DNA of 64,000 nt from Mediannikoviicoccus vaginalis. GTDB taxonomy: Bacteria > Bacillota > Clostridia > Tissierellales > Peptoniphilaceae. Position numbers and translations under genes: made by a program. The notes under the pieces are model-generated. The model searched no databases. It was not told the DNA's origin and saw only the letters and a list, made by a program, of their open reading frames with translations. The stretch spans positions 1,054,001 through 1,118,000 of the forward strand of contig NZ_CAKMRI010000001.1 of the NCBI RefSeq assembly GCF_928097925.1, read 5' to 3'. Below, piece after piece: positions 52,318 to 60,588 of the stretch. Position 1 is the stretch's first letter, and every line of letters starts with the position of its first letter.

Positions 52318-54678
52318 CTATATGTTCCAAATTTCTTGAGCATACTCTCTAATGGTTCTGTCGGAGGAGAATTTTCCTGCGTTTGCAATATTTTTCAAAC
52401 TCTTTCTCGCCCAATCTCTCTTGTCTTTATATGCTTCGTTAATTCTCTCATGAGCCTTTCTATATTCGTGGAAGTCATAAAGTACATAGTAGTTGTCCGC
52501 GTGTGGATCTTTTTCATTTACTAGGGCATTATAAATTTCCAAGAACATATATGATCCATTGTCATTTATCTCGTCAGATAAAAGTGTGTCCACTGTTCTC
52601 TTTATAATTGGATCTTCTTCATAAAGCTTCCTTGGGTTATAATCCTCTGCAATGTCTCTAAGCTCTTCAACGGTTGCTCCGAATTGGAAGTTGTTTTCAA
52701 CTCCCGCCTCTTGGAATATTTCGATATTTGCACCGTCATAGGTCCCAAGGGTTAAGGCTCCGTTAAGCATAAACTTCATATTGCCTGTTCCAGAAGCTTC
52801 TTTTCCTGCTGTTGATATTTGTTCAGACACATCACATGCAGGATAGATCTTTTCTCCATAGGTAACTCTAAAGTTTTCTACGAATACAACCTTTATCTTT
52901 TCAGATACAACAGGATCGTTGTTAACAAGCTTTGCAACTTCGTTTATGAATTTTATTATAGACTTTGCTCTAAAATATCCTGGAGCCGCCTTTCCTCCAA
53001 AGATAAATGTTCTCTTTGGCATATCAATTTCAGGATTTTCTTTAATTGTGTGATATAGATAAACGATGTGAAGGGCATTTAAAAGCTGTCTCTTATACTC
53101 GTGAATTCTCTTAACTTGAATGTCGAATATTGAATCAGGGTCAATGTCAATTCCCTCGTTTATCTTTATATACTTCGCAAGTTTCTTTTTATTATTTTGT
53201 TTTATATCCCAAAGTCTATCTAGCACTTTGTCGTCATCAAGATATTTTTCAAGTTCTTTTAGCTTTGATAGGTCCTTTGTCCATGAGTCGTCACCAAATA
53301 ATTCTGTAATATAATCGGAAAGCTCAGGGTTAGAGTATAATAACCATCTTCTTGGTGTTATTCCATTTGTCTTATTTAAGAACTTGTTTGGATATAGTTC
53401 ATAGAAGTCCCTTAATGTTTCATGTTTCAAAATTTCTGTGTGAAGTCTTGCAACGCCATTTACTTTTATTGAAGTGTGGATTGCAAGGTTTGCCATCTTC
53501 ACAACTCCGTCAGAACATATTGCGAGGTACTCTATTTTTTCATCATCATAATTTTTTGCTTGTAATTCAAGTCTAAATCTTCTATCTATTTCCTTTATGA
53601 TTTCAAGGCATCTTGGATTTGTAGTATCAAGTATGTCTTCTGACCACTTTTCCATGGCTTCTTCCAAGATGGTGTGGTTTGTAAACGCAAACACCTCGCT
53701 CGTAATCTTCCATGCGTCGTCCCATGATAAAAAGTTTTCATCCATTAACACTCTCATCAGTTCTGGAATTGCCATAACTGGGTGAGTGTCGTTTAATTGA
53801 ATAACATGATACTTTGAAAAGTCCTTGAACTTTATGTCCAGTGGGAAATTCTTTTTATATCTTGCTACCATGTCTTGAATTGAAGCAGACACGAAAAAGT
53901 ATTGTTGTTTTATTCTTAATATCTTTCCTGCTTTTTGTGAGTCGTTTGGATATAGAACCCTAGTTATATCTTCTGCTCTATTCTTTTGTGACATTGAATC
54001 GTCATATTGGAAGTTGTTAAACTTCATAAAGTTAAATCCATCAACGGCTTCCGCTTGCCATAGTCTAAGTGTATTTACTCTGCCCGATCTATAACCTATT
54101 ACAGGGCTGTCATATGGAACAGCATATACCATTTGGTCTTTAAACTTAACTATCTTAGTATCCGCTTGTCGTCTAATGGACCAATTGTCTCCAAGGGATG
54201 TCCAGTCGTCTCCCTCTTCCATTTGGAATCCACCTTTGAAGGACTGTTTGAAAAGCCCTTGTGAATATCTAACACCATAGCCTTCCAGTGGTAGGTCTTC
54301 CGTTGCGGCAGACTCCATAAAGCATGCAGCAAGTCTTCCAAGGCCACCATTACCAAGTGCCGGATCTTCTTCCACATCTTCTACGGCGCCAATGGATACG
54401 TTTAAGTCATCTAAAGCTTCTTTTACTTCATTGTATATGCCATAGTTTAATATATTGTTTCCTAAGGATCTTCCTATTAAAAATTCCGCAGAAAAGTAAT
54501 AGGCCTTTCTCTTATACTTATCTTCTTTTGTAGTTTTAATCCAATCGTCATTTATATCGGACATAATCGCCAGTGATAGTCCGTCATATTTTTCAACTGT
54601 GCTAACTTCATTTACATCTTTACCTGTTTTATATTTTATAAGTTGCTTTGTGGTTTCTAAAATTTTATTATCTTTCAA
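52318..54678 (-). CDS. glgP: Glycogen/starch phosphorylase
   Basis: Releases glucose-1-phosphate from alpha-1,4-glucan using phosphate. At 786 residues it is a usual bacterial length. Visible are the ALGNGGLGRLAACFMES motif (near 110), NDTHPVMAIPELMR (near 300), the PLP-binding lysine in EASGTGNMKFMLNGALTLGTYDGANIEI (near 640) and the RVSLVENYRVS-like VVFVENFRVTYGEK. No glg synthesis genes are in the window, so it may use stored or imported glucan. The unknown gene at 51739 follows closely. Confidence 0.96.
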   Translation of the reverse strand: MKDNKILETTKQLIKYKTGKDVNEVSTVEKYDGLSLAIMSDINDDWIKTTKEDKYKRKAYYFSAEFLIGRSLGNNILNYGIYNEVKEALDDLNVSIGAVEDVEEDPALGNGGLGRLAACFMESAATEDLPLEGYGVRYSQGLFKQSFKGGFQMEEGDDWTSLGDNWSIRRQADTKIVKFKDQMVYAVPYDSPVIGYRSGRVNTLRLWQAEAVDGFNFMKFNNFQYDDSMSQKNRAEDITRVLYPNDSQKAGKILRIKQQYFFVSASIQDMVARYKKNFPLDIKFKDFSKYHVIQLNDTHPVMAIPELMRVLMDENFLSWDDAWKITSEVFAFTNHTILEEAMEKWSEDILDTTNPRCLEIIKEIDRRFRLELQAKNYDDEKIEYLAICSDGVVKMANLAIHTSIKVNGVARLHTEILKHETLRDFYELYPNKFLNKTNGITPRRWLLYSNPELSDYITELFGDDSWTKDLSKLKELEKYLDDDKVLDRLWDIKQNNKKKLAKYIKINEGIDIDPDSIFDIQVKRIHEYKRQLLNALHIVYLYHTIKENPEIDMPKRTFIFGGKAAPGYFRAKSIIKFINEVAKLVNNDPVVSEKIKVVFVENFRVTYGEKIYPACDVSEQISTAGKEASGTGNMKFMLNGALTLGTYDGANIEIFQEAGVENNFQFGATVEELRDIAEDYNPRKLYEEDPIIKRTVDTLLSDEINDNGSYMFLEIYNALVNEKDPHADNYYVLYDFHEYRKAHERINEAYKDKRDWARKSLKNIANAGKFSSDRTIREYAQEIWNI

Positions 54679-54802
54679 CCTTATCTCCTTAAATTTTTTT
54701 CGGTAATTGTTTACCCTTACCCTCTATTATAATATACTTAAATTGAAAAGACATCAAAATTATAGTATTATAAAGCTATTCAAGGTGATAGGAGATAAAA
54801 AT

Positions 54803-55873
54803 TTGAAAAATATATTTGTAATTTACGGTGGAATATCCGTAGAGCACGAAGTATCCATACTTTCTGCGCAAAATGTAATTAATGGACTTGATAGAAAAAA
54901 ATTCAAGGTGTTTCCTCTTTACATAGATAAAAAGGGTCGCTTTATTTCATATGGAGAGTGTAAGGAGATTATAAAGGACTATAACGAACTTAAACTTGAA
55001 GGTACTGGCACTGTGTCTTCTTCCATAGCAAAGTTTTTACAAGAGGACTACAAGGAAGGCGAAGAAAATGTATTCTTTCCAATAGTCCATGGAACCTATG
55101 GAGAGAATGGAGAATTGCAGGGCTTTTTAGAAATAATTGACGAGCCATATGTAGGGAACTCTGTTGTGGCTTCTGCAATCTGCATGGACAAGGCCTTTTC
55201 AAACCAACTCTATGAAGAAAATAAAATTCCTCAAGCGAAGTTTAAAGTCATGACCAATCTTTCCTATAAAGCTGACCTTAAAAATAAAGATGAAATTATA
55301 GAATATCTTGGTCTTCCTATGTTTGTAAAGCCATGTAACTCCGGTTCTTCCATCGGAATTACAAAGGTTCATAATGAAGGCGAATTAGAAGATGCAGTCT
55401 TGGAAGCACTAAAGTTTGATAATAAAATTTTATTGGAGGAAGCTGTGGTAGGTGACGAGCTTCAAGTCTCCGTAATTGGAAACGAAAATCCAATAGCATC
55501 CCTTCCAGGAGTTTCAAGAGTGCAACAAGAATTTTATAATTATGAAAGCAAGTACTTTGACGACAGAACCATTCACATAGTTCCATTTGAACTGGAAGAT
55601 GGAGAAACTGAAAAAGTACAGGAACTGGCAAAGAAAGTTTATAAACTTTGCAACTGTTCTGGCTTTGCAAGGGTAGACATATTTTTACGTGACAGCGACA
55701 GGAAGATGCTTGTAAATGAAATTAACACTGCCCCTGGCATGACCAACCACTCCATGAGCACCATGCTTTGGAAGGTCACTGACGGAACAGAGTTTCCACA
55801 GCTTTTAGAAAAATTAATTGATTATGGAATAGAAAGGTACAATAAGGATAAGGAACTTATAAGGTTAATATAA
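54803..55873 (+). CDS. ddl: D-alanine--D-alanine ligase
   Basis: Makes the D-Ala-D-Ala dipeptide for peptidoglycan. The ATP-grasp enzyme is 356 residues from a TTG start at 54803, chosen because the GGAG ribosome site lies 8 nt upstream; the open frame extends farther, but those codons precede the site. Motifs: VIYGGISVEHEVSILSA, HGTYGENGELQGFLE, KPCNSGSSIGI and LVNEINTAPGMTNHSM. A possible promoter with TATAAT (54728-54733) lies upstream. It ends in TAATG, overlapping murF. Confidence 0.94.
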   Translation: MKNIFVIYGGISVEHEVSILSAQNVINGLDRKKFKVFPLYIDKKGRFISYGECKEIIKDYNELKLEGTGTVSSSIAKFLQEDYKEGEENVFFPIVHGTYGENGELQGFLEIIDEPYVGNSVVASAICMDKAFSNQLYEENKIPQAKFKVMTNLSYKADLKNKDEIIEYLGLPMFVKPCNSGSSIGITKVHNEGELEDAVLEALKFDNKILLEEAVVGDELQVSVIGNENPIASLPGVSRVQQEFYNYESKYFDDRTIHIVPFELEDGETEKVQELAKKVYKLCNCSGFARVDIFLRDSDRKMLVNEINTAPGMTNHSMSTMLWKVTDGTEFPQLLEKLIDYGIERYNKDKELIRLI

Positions 55874-57255
55874 TGATTGAAAGAAAACTTTTAGATATTG
55901 CAAGAATGTGTGATGGAGAACTTTATAACATCTCACATGGTGACATAGTTATTAAGGGAGTTTCCACCGACAGTAGAACCGTTGAAGAGGGCAATCTCTA
56001 CATCCCTATTGTTGGAGAGAAGTTCGATGGCCACGACTTTGCCTTCGACGCCCTTGACAAGGGAGCTGCTGCAATAATTTGGGAGAAGAAGAGATTTCTT
56101 CCAAGAAACGACCTTCCAGTAATCATAGTGGAAGACAGTTTCAAAGCCATGACAACTCTTGCAAGAAGTTATAGACTATCTTTAAAGTGCAAGGTGGTTG
56201 CACTTACGGGAAGCAATGGCAAAACCACCACAAGGGATATTATTACAGGACTTTTAAAACAAAAATACAAAGTTCAATATACAAAGAAAAATTTTAACAA
56301 CGAGTATGGCCTACCAAAGACAATTTTCGAGCTGGACGAGGACCTAGAAGTTGCTGTGTTAGAACTGGGAACTGAAAAGTTCGGCGACATTTCACTTCTT
56401 ACTGACATCTGCAGACCGGACTACGCAATTATTACAAATATTGGCGACTCACATCTGCTACAGCTAAAGACAAAGGAAAATATTGCAAGGGCAAAATTAG
56501 AAATCCTTGAAGGTCTAGATGAAAATGGAATATTTTTATATAACTACGACGATCCCGTTTTAAAAAAGGTAGTAAAGGAGTTTAAACTTCCTGAACGAAC
56601 CTTTACCTATGGTACGGACAAGGACTGTGACTTTGTAATAGAGCCTGGCATTGCAGATGCTTCTGGAACCACATTTACAATAGACAATCACATCTACACA
56701 ATTCCACTGCTTGGACAACATCAAATGTATAACGGTGGTATTGCAATTGTAATTGCAGAGTTCTTCAAGCTGGACTACCCTTCCATAGCAAAGGGACTTA
56801 CTGATATAGAGCTTACGGGAATGAGAAACGAGCTTATTCATCAAAAGAATTTCGACATCTTAAACGACTCTTACAAGTCAAACCCACAATCCCTTGAAGC
56901 TTGTTTAAGAACTGTTTATAGCTTAAAGGGCTACGACAAAAAGATTGTTGTCCTAGGAGATATGTTGGAGCTTGGCGACGAAGAAGTCCAGTTTCACAAA
57001 GATATTGCACAGGAGCTAGATCCACAACAGCTGGACTATGTTCTTACAATTGGAAATCTAGCTAAAAATATTTCAGACGAGGCTAAGGAAAACTTCCCTG
57101 AGAGCACTTGTTTCCACTTTGACTCAAAGGAAGAATTACTAGATAAGTTAAAGGAGATTATAACGCCTAACACCTTAGTTATGGTTAAGGCTTCAAGGGC
57201 AATGAAACTTGAAGATATAGTAAGTGGCCTAATTGAATTTGAAGGTACATTATAA
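55873..57255 (+). CDS. murF: UDP-MurNAc-tripeptide--D-Ala-D-Ala ligase
   Basis: Adds the Ddl product to the peptidoglycan precursor in the cytoplasm. At 460 residues it has the STDSRTVEEGNLYIPI N-terminal UDP site, the ATP-binding LTGSNGKTTT (112-120), the INTNIGDSHL-like ITNIGDSHL and SYKSNPQSL. It overlaps ddl and the next gene by 1 bp (TAATG at both ends), so the three are tightly coupled. Confidence 0.97.
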   Translation: MIERKLLDIARMCDGELYNISHGDIVIKGVSTDSRTVEEGNLYIPIVGEKFDGHDFAFDALDKGAAAIIWEKKRFLPRNDLPVIIVEDSFKAMTTLARSYRLSLKCKVVALTGSNGKTTTRDIITGLLKQKYKVQYTKKNFNNEYGLPKTIFELDEDLEVAVLELGTEKFGDISLLTDICRPDYAIITNIGDSHLLQLKTKENIARAKLEILEGLDENGIFLYNYDDPVLKKVVKEFKLPERTFTYGTDKDCDFVIEPGIADASGTTFTIDNHIYTIPLLGQHQMYNGGIAIVIAEFFKLDYPSIAKGLTDIELTGMRNELIHQKNFDILNDSYKSNPQSLEACLRTVYSLKGYDKKIVVLGDMLELGDEEVQFHKDIAQELDPQQLDYVLTIGNLAKNISDEAKENFPESTCFHFDSKEELLDKLKEIITPNTLVMVKASRAMKLEDIVSGLIEFEGTL

Positions 57256-57689
57256 TGATAATTTATGTTGATGGGGATAGCTGTCCAGTTATCCCCATTA
57301 TTAAAGATATTTGTAATAGTAGAGATATAAACTACAGGGTTATCTCCGACTACAATCACAATTTAAAAGTTCCTGAAGAAAATCTCTTCATCGTGGACTG
57401 CGAACAGGACGAGGCGGACTTTTACATTGCAAATAGAATAGAAAGCGGAGATTTTTTAATCACAAATGACATGGGACTTGCATCAATGGTACTTGGTAAA
57501 AAGGTCAATGTATTAAATTTTAATGGCGACTCTGTAAACCTAAATAATATTGATGTATTTTTATTTCAAAGACATGTGGCATCAAGGGAAAGAAAAAATA
57601 ATATCTATAAAAGTAAATTTAAAAAGAGAACAAGGGAAGACGACGAAAGTTTTAAAAATTCTCTTTTGAATATTTTAGATGGGAGGTAA
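57255..57689 (+). CDS. UPF0178 family protein (YaiI/YqxD)
   Basis: A 144-residue protein of the YaiI/YqxD (DUF188) family: IYVDGDSCPVIPII start, then the ISDYNHNLKV segment, DEADFYIANRI and LITNDMGLA. Family members resemble PIN-type nucleases, but the role is not established. It overlaps murF by 1 bp and precedes the ABC ATPase by 1 bp. Confidence 0.9.
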   Translation: MIIYVDGDSCPVIPIIKDICNSRDINYRVISDYNHNLKVPEENLFIVDCEQDEADFYIANRIESGDFLITNDMGLASMVLGKKVNVLNFNGDSVNLNNIDVFLFQRHVASRERKNNIYKSKFKKRTREDDESFKNSLLNILDGR

Positions 57690-57690
57690 T

Positions 57691-58608
57691 ATGAGACTAG
57701 AACTAAATAATATTTGTAAGTCCTTCTCCGAAAAAGAAATTCTACACAATGTTAGCTTTGATGTGGAAAGCGGAAGGGCAATGGGCTTCTTAGGAAGAAA
57801 TGGCGCAGGAAAAACAACTACTATCAGAACTTTAATGAATGTTTTTAAACCTGACAGTGGGGAAATTTTGTTAGATGGCAAGAAGTTTAAGCGACGTGAC
57901 CACAAAATAGGATACTTACCAGAGGAAAGAGGACTTTATGGAAAGATTTCAATCTTAGATCAACTTGTGTATCTCGGTGAGCTTAAGGGCATGAGTAAAA
58001 AAGCTGCCCGTTCTTCTGCTAAAAACTTACTTGAAACCGTTGAACTAAGTGAATACATTAATAAGAATCTGGACACACTATCAAAGGGAAATCAACAAAA
58101 AGTACAAATCCTTCAAGCTGTTATTGATGATCCTGATATTGTTATCCTTGATGAACCCTTTAGTGGACTGGACCCAGTCAATGCTTCTGTATTAAAAAAT
58201 ATAATTAGAGATTTGATTTCTAAGGAGAAAATCGTAATTTTTTCAAGTCATCAAATGTCCTATGTAGAAGAGTTCTGTGATGATGTAACTTTTATTAAAA
58301 GTGGCAAAATCATTCTCTCTGAAAATTTAAATAATTTACAAAATAGATATAGAGAAGGCAGATATAGAATAAATTTGACACAGGATTTAAGTAATGTAGA
58401 AGATATTTTAAAAGCTGCTGGGGCCCAAGATGTAAATAGAGATAAAAAATCTTTTGTAGTTAATTTGGAAAACGGGAATTCAGATATGTTTTTAAAAAAC
58501 TTGTTGACAGAGGGTCTGTCAATTAAAAGTTTTTCCGACTATATTCCTTCACTGGAAGATATTTTTATAGACTTGGATAAAAAAGATAGTTTAGGAAAGG
58601 ACGAATAA
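57691..58608 (+). CDS. ABC transporter ATPase (NatA/EcsA type)
   Basis: A 305-residue ATPase with Walker A GRNGAGKTTT (about 34-43), YLPEERGLYGKI, signature TLSKGNQQKV and Walker B DIVILDEPFSGLDP. A C-terminal DUF4162-like regulatory region follows (about 235-305). It starts at the ATG at 57691 behind GGGAGG and overlaps the permease gene by 1 bp (TAATG), forming an exporter. Confidence 0.9.
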   Translation: MRLELNNICKSFSEKEILHNVSFDVESGRAMGFLGRNGAGKTTTIRTLMNVFKPDSGEILLDGKKFKRRDHKIGYLPEERGLYGKISILDQLVYLGELKGMSKKAARSSAKNLLETVELSEYINKNLDTLSKGNQQKVQILQAVIDDPDIVILDEPFSGLDPVNASVLKNIIRDLISKEKIVIFSSHQMSYVEEFCDDVTFIKSGKIILSENLNNLQNRYREGRYRINLTQDLSNVEDILKAAGAQDVNRDKKSFVVNLENGNSDMFLKNLLTEGLSIKSFSDYIPSLEDIFIDLDKKDSLGKDE

Positions 58609-59840
58609 TGAGAGATACTTTTACTATATTTTCATTTGAATTAAAAAACAGATTAAAACAAAAAACTATAATAATAACTACTCTTATCTTTGTACTTCTT
58701 GCTTTTGCAACTCCATTTATTCCAAGAATAGTTTCTTCAGTAAAATCCTCCGAGGACAAAGATTCGATTAATACTTCTAAAACTAAAATTGGATATATGA
58801 TAAATGACGAAAATGTGGATAAAAACTTTGTCAAAACATCAATTAATGGATTTGACGCCGTTGAATTCGAAGATTTAGACTCAATGAAAAAAGCCATTAG
58901 CAACGACGACATCGAATCGGGATTTTTATTTAAAGGAGAAAGTTCTGTAGATGGTTATTATAAAAACCAGGGCCTAGGAGTTGATGACTCCAGTAAAGTT
59001 CTTATGGAACAGGGTGAAAGCTATTTAAAAAGCAAAAAGCTTGAAGAACTAAACATAGGGCAAGGGGAATATGATGAGGTATCAAATATAAAACTAGAAA
59101 TCAATCCCATCTCTTTAGGTAAAAATGCCAGCACTGGATTCTTAACAGGATATATTGGAATGTTCATAATGTATATGACTGTTATACTATTTGGAAACCA
59201 AGTTGCAACTTTAGTTGCTAGGGAAAAGTCCGATAGAACCATGGAGATACTTATAACTACTACAAAGCCCACTGGACTAATTGTGGGAAAGGTATTTGCT
59301 ACGGCTGTATTGGCCTTAGCTCAAATGTTACTTATAATCCTTGCCATGTTCATCGGATATAAGTTAAACAAATCCTTCTACCCTCCAGAGCTTTTAGATA
59401 TGATTACAGCTTCACTAAATCCAAAGTCCATCATAGTATTCTTAGTCTACTATTTACTTGGTCTTTTACTATATCTCTTTATCTTCGCATCCCTTGGAGC
59501 ACTTGTTTCAAAGGTGGAAGAGGTTGCAAATGCTGTAGGTCCTATCTCTGTCATAATCATAGTGTCATTCATTTTGACAAGTTCTTCAATGTCAAAACCT
59601 GATTCTACAATATTGAGGGTTATATCATTAATACCTTTCTCAAGTCCTATAGCATTTTTTACAAGATACAATTTAATAAGTATTCCTGTTATGGATTTTG
59701 TGATTTCTCTAGGACTGTTAATATTATCTATAATAATATTTGCCTACCTGTCAATCAGAATCTATAGACTTGGTACTTTGAATTATGGAAATAGAATAAA
59801 CTTATTTAAGGCAGTTAAAATGCTCAAAGATCAAGATTAA
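58608..59840 (+). CDS. ABC-2 type permease (NatB-like)
   Basis: A 410-residue permease of the ABC-2 exporter class. It has an N-terminal TM (about 18-40), an extracellular domain (about 45-170), then five or six TMs (about 175-400), with LVAREKSDRTMEILITTTKP (coupling segment, near 205-222). The substrate is unknown; NatAB exports sodium in B. subtilis, but related systems carry other cargo. The last gene before the IS200-like element. Confidence 0.88.
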   Translation: MRDTFTIFSFELKNRLKQKTIIITTLIFVLLAFATPFIPRIVSSVKSSEDKDSINTSKTKIGYMINDENVDKNFVKTSINGFDAVEFEDLDSMKKAISNDDIESGFLFKGESSVDGYYKNQGLGVDDSSKVLMEQGESYLKSKKLEELNIGQGEYDEVSNIKLEINPISLGKNASTGFLTGYIGMFIMYMTVILFGNQVATLVAREKSDRTMEILITTTKPTGLIVGKVFATAVLALAQMLLIILAMFIGYKLNKSFYPPELLDMITASLNPKSIIVFLVYYLLGLLLYLFIFASLGALVSKVEEVANAVGPISVIIIVSFILTSSSMSKPDSTILRVISLIPFSSPIAFFTRYNLISIPVMDFVISLGLLILSIIIFAYLSIRIYRLGTLNYGNRINLFKAVKMLKDQD

Positions 59841-59848
59841 ATAATCAT

Positions 59849-59872
59849 CCCCCGGCATAGCCGGGGGTTTTT
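59849..59872 (+). terminator. Hairpin with T run at the left end of the IS element
   Basis: CCCCCGGC (59849-59856), loop ATA, GCCGGGGG (59860-59867), T5. It terminates the ddl-to-permease operon and probably is an IS200 end structure. Between it and the transposase stop codon (59873-59951), smaller GGCCC/GGGCC and CGCCT/AGGCG repeats lie near 59881-59920. Confidence 0.85.
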
Positions 59873-59951
59873 CACATGCGGCCCAAAGGGCCTGTATTAC
59901 AAGCCACGCCTCAAAGGCGTTGGTCGATCTGCCACTTGCAAACTTTACTTG

Positions 59952-60410
59952 CTACCCTTTAAAAGGGTCAACTACATCAAATGTTAACTGCTCGCTTAAT
60001 TGGTCTGTCTTAAGTTGATTTCTTATATATTCTTCTATTTTCTTTGCATTCTTTCCTGCTGTATCTACATAATATCCTCTACACCAAAATTGTCTTCCCC
60101 TATATTTGTACTTTAAATTCCCCCACCTTTCATATATCATTATGCTACTTTTACCTTTCAAAAAACCCATGAAGCTTGATACTGATATTTTTGGTGGTAT
60201 CTCCAATAACATATGAATGTGATCGGGACAAACTTCCGCTTCTATGATATTTACTTCTTTCCAACTACATAATTCTCTTAATATTGCTCCTATTTCTAGT
60301 CTTTTTGATCCATAAAATTCTTTTCTTCTATATTTTGGTGCAAATACTACATGATATTTACAATTCCATTTAGTATGTGATAAACTATGAGTGTCATTTA
60401 ACTATGTCAT
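59952..60410 (-). pseudogene. tnpA: IS200-type transposase TnpA with an amber codon at position 3
   Basis: HUH single-strand transposase, read from ATG 60410. The second codon is ACA and the third is TAG (60404-60402); after it the frame is open for the rest of the gene, giving LNDTHSLSHTKWNCKYHVVF, then VCPDHIHMLLEIPPKIS (HIH metal site), and GYYVDTAGKNAKKIEEY with the nucleophile Tyr region. Without the TAG the length, 152 residues, would be the family norm. There is no other good start before the internal ATG at 60212, which would lose the HUH motif. A single-base change from GAG or AAG would explain it. Confidence 0.85.
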
Positions 60411-60510
60411 TCAATACCTCCTTGATTTTTTATTTTGCAGTTGGCAGACCGCAATTTTATTATATCATTGAGGTATTTTTGTTTGGTTATCATCGCTAAA
60501 GCTATACTGA

Positions 60511-60534
60511 ACCCCCAGTCTAACTGGGGGTTTT
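60511..60534. repeat. Hairpin at the right end of the IS element
   Basis: ACCCCCAGT (60511-60519), loop CTA, ACTGGGGGT (60523-60531), then TTT. It is 100 bp upstream of the transposase start and resembles the transcription-blocking hairpins of IS200 left ends. Confidence 0.7.
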
Positions 60535-60588
60535 CTTATACAAAAATAGACCCTGCAAAACATCAGGGTCTATTACTTTATTCTTTTA

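Larger units (their letters stand above)
59845..60535 (-). mobile_element. IS200/IS605-type insertion sequence
   Basis: A 690-bp element with one transposase gene on the minus strand and strong hairpins at both ends: CCCCCGGC-ATA-GCCGGGGG (59849-59867) and ACCCCCAGT-CTA-ACTGGGGGT (60511-60531). The hairpins and absence of target duplication or inverted terminal repeats fit the IS200 class, in which hairpin ends are read by the transposase. Exact ends are not determined. The left hairpin also serves as terminator for the upstream ABC operon. Confidence 0.75.

Noticed and set aside
59952-60212. A functional short transposase starting at the internal ATG
   Set aside because: It would start inside the HIH motif and lose the metal site, so it cannot act as a transposase.
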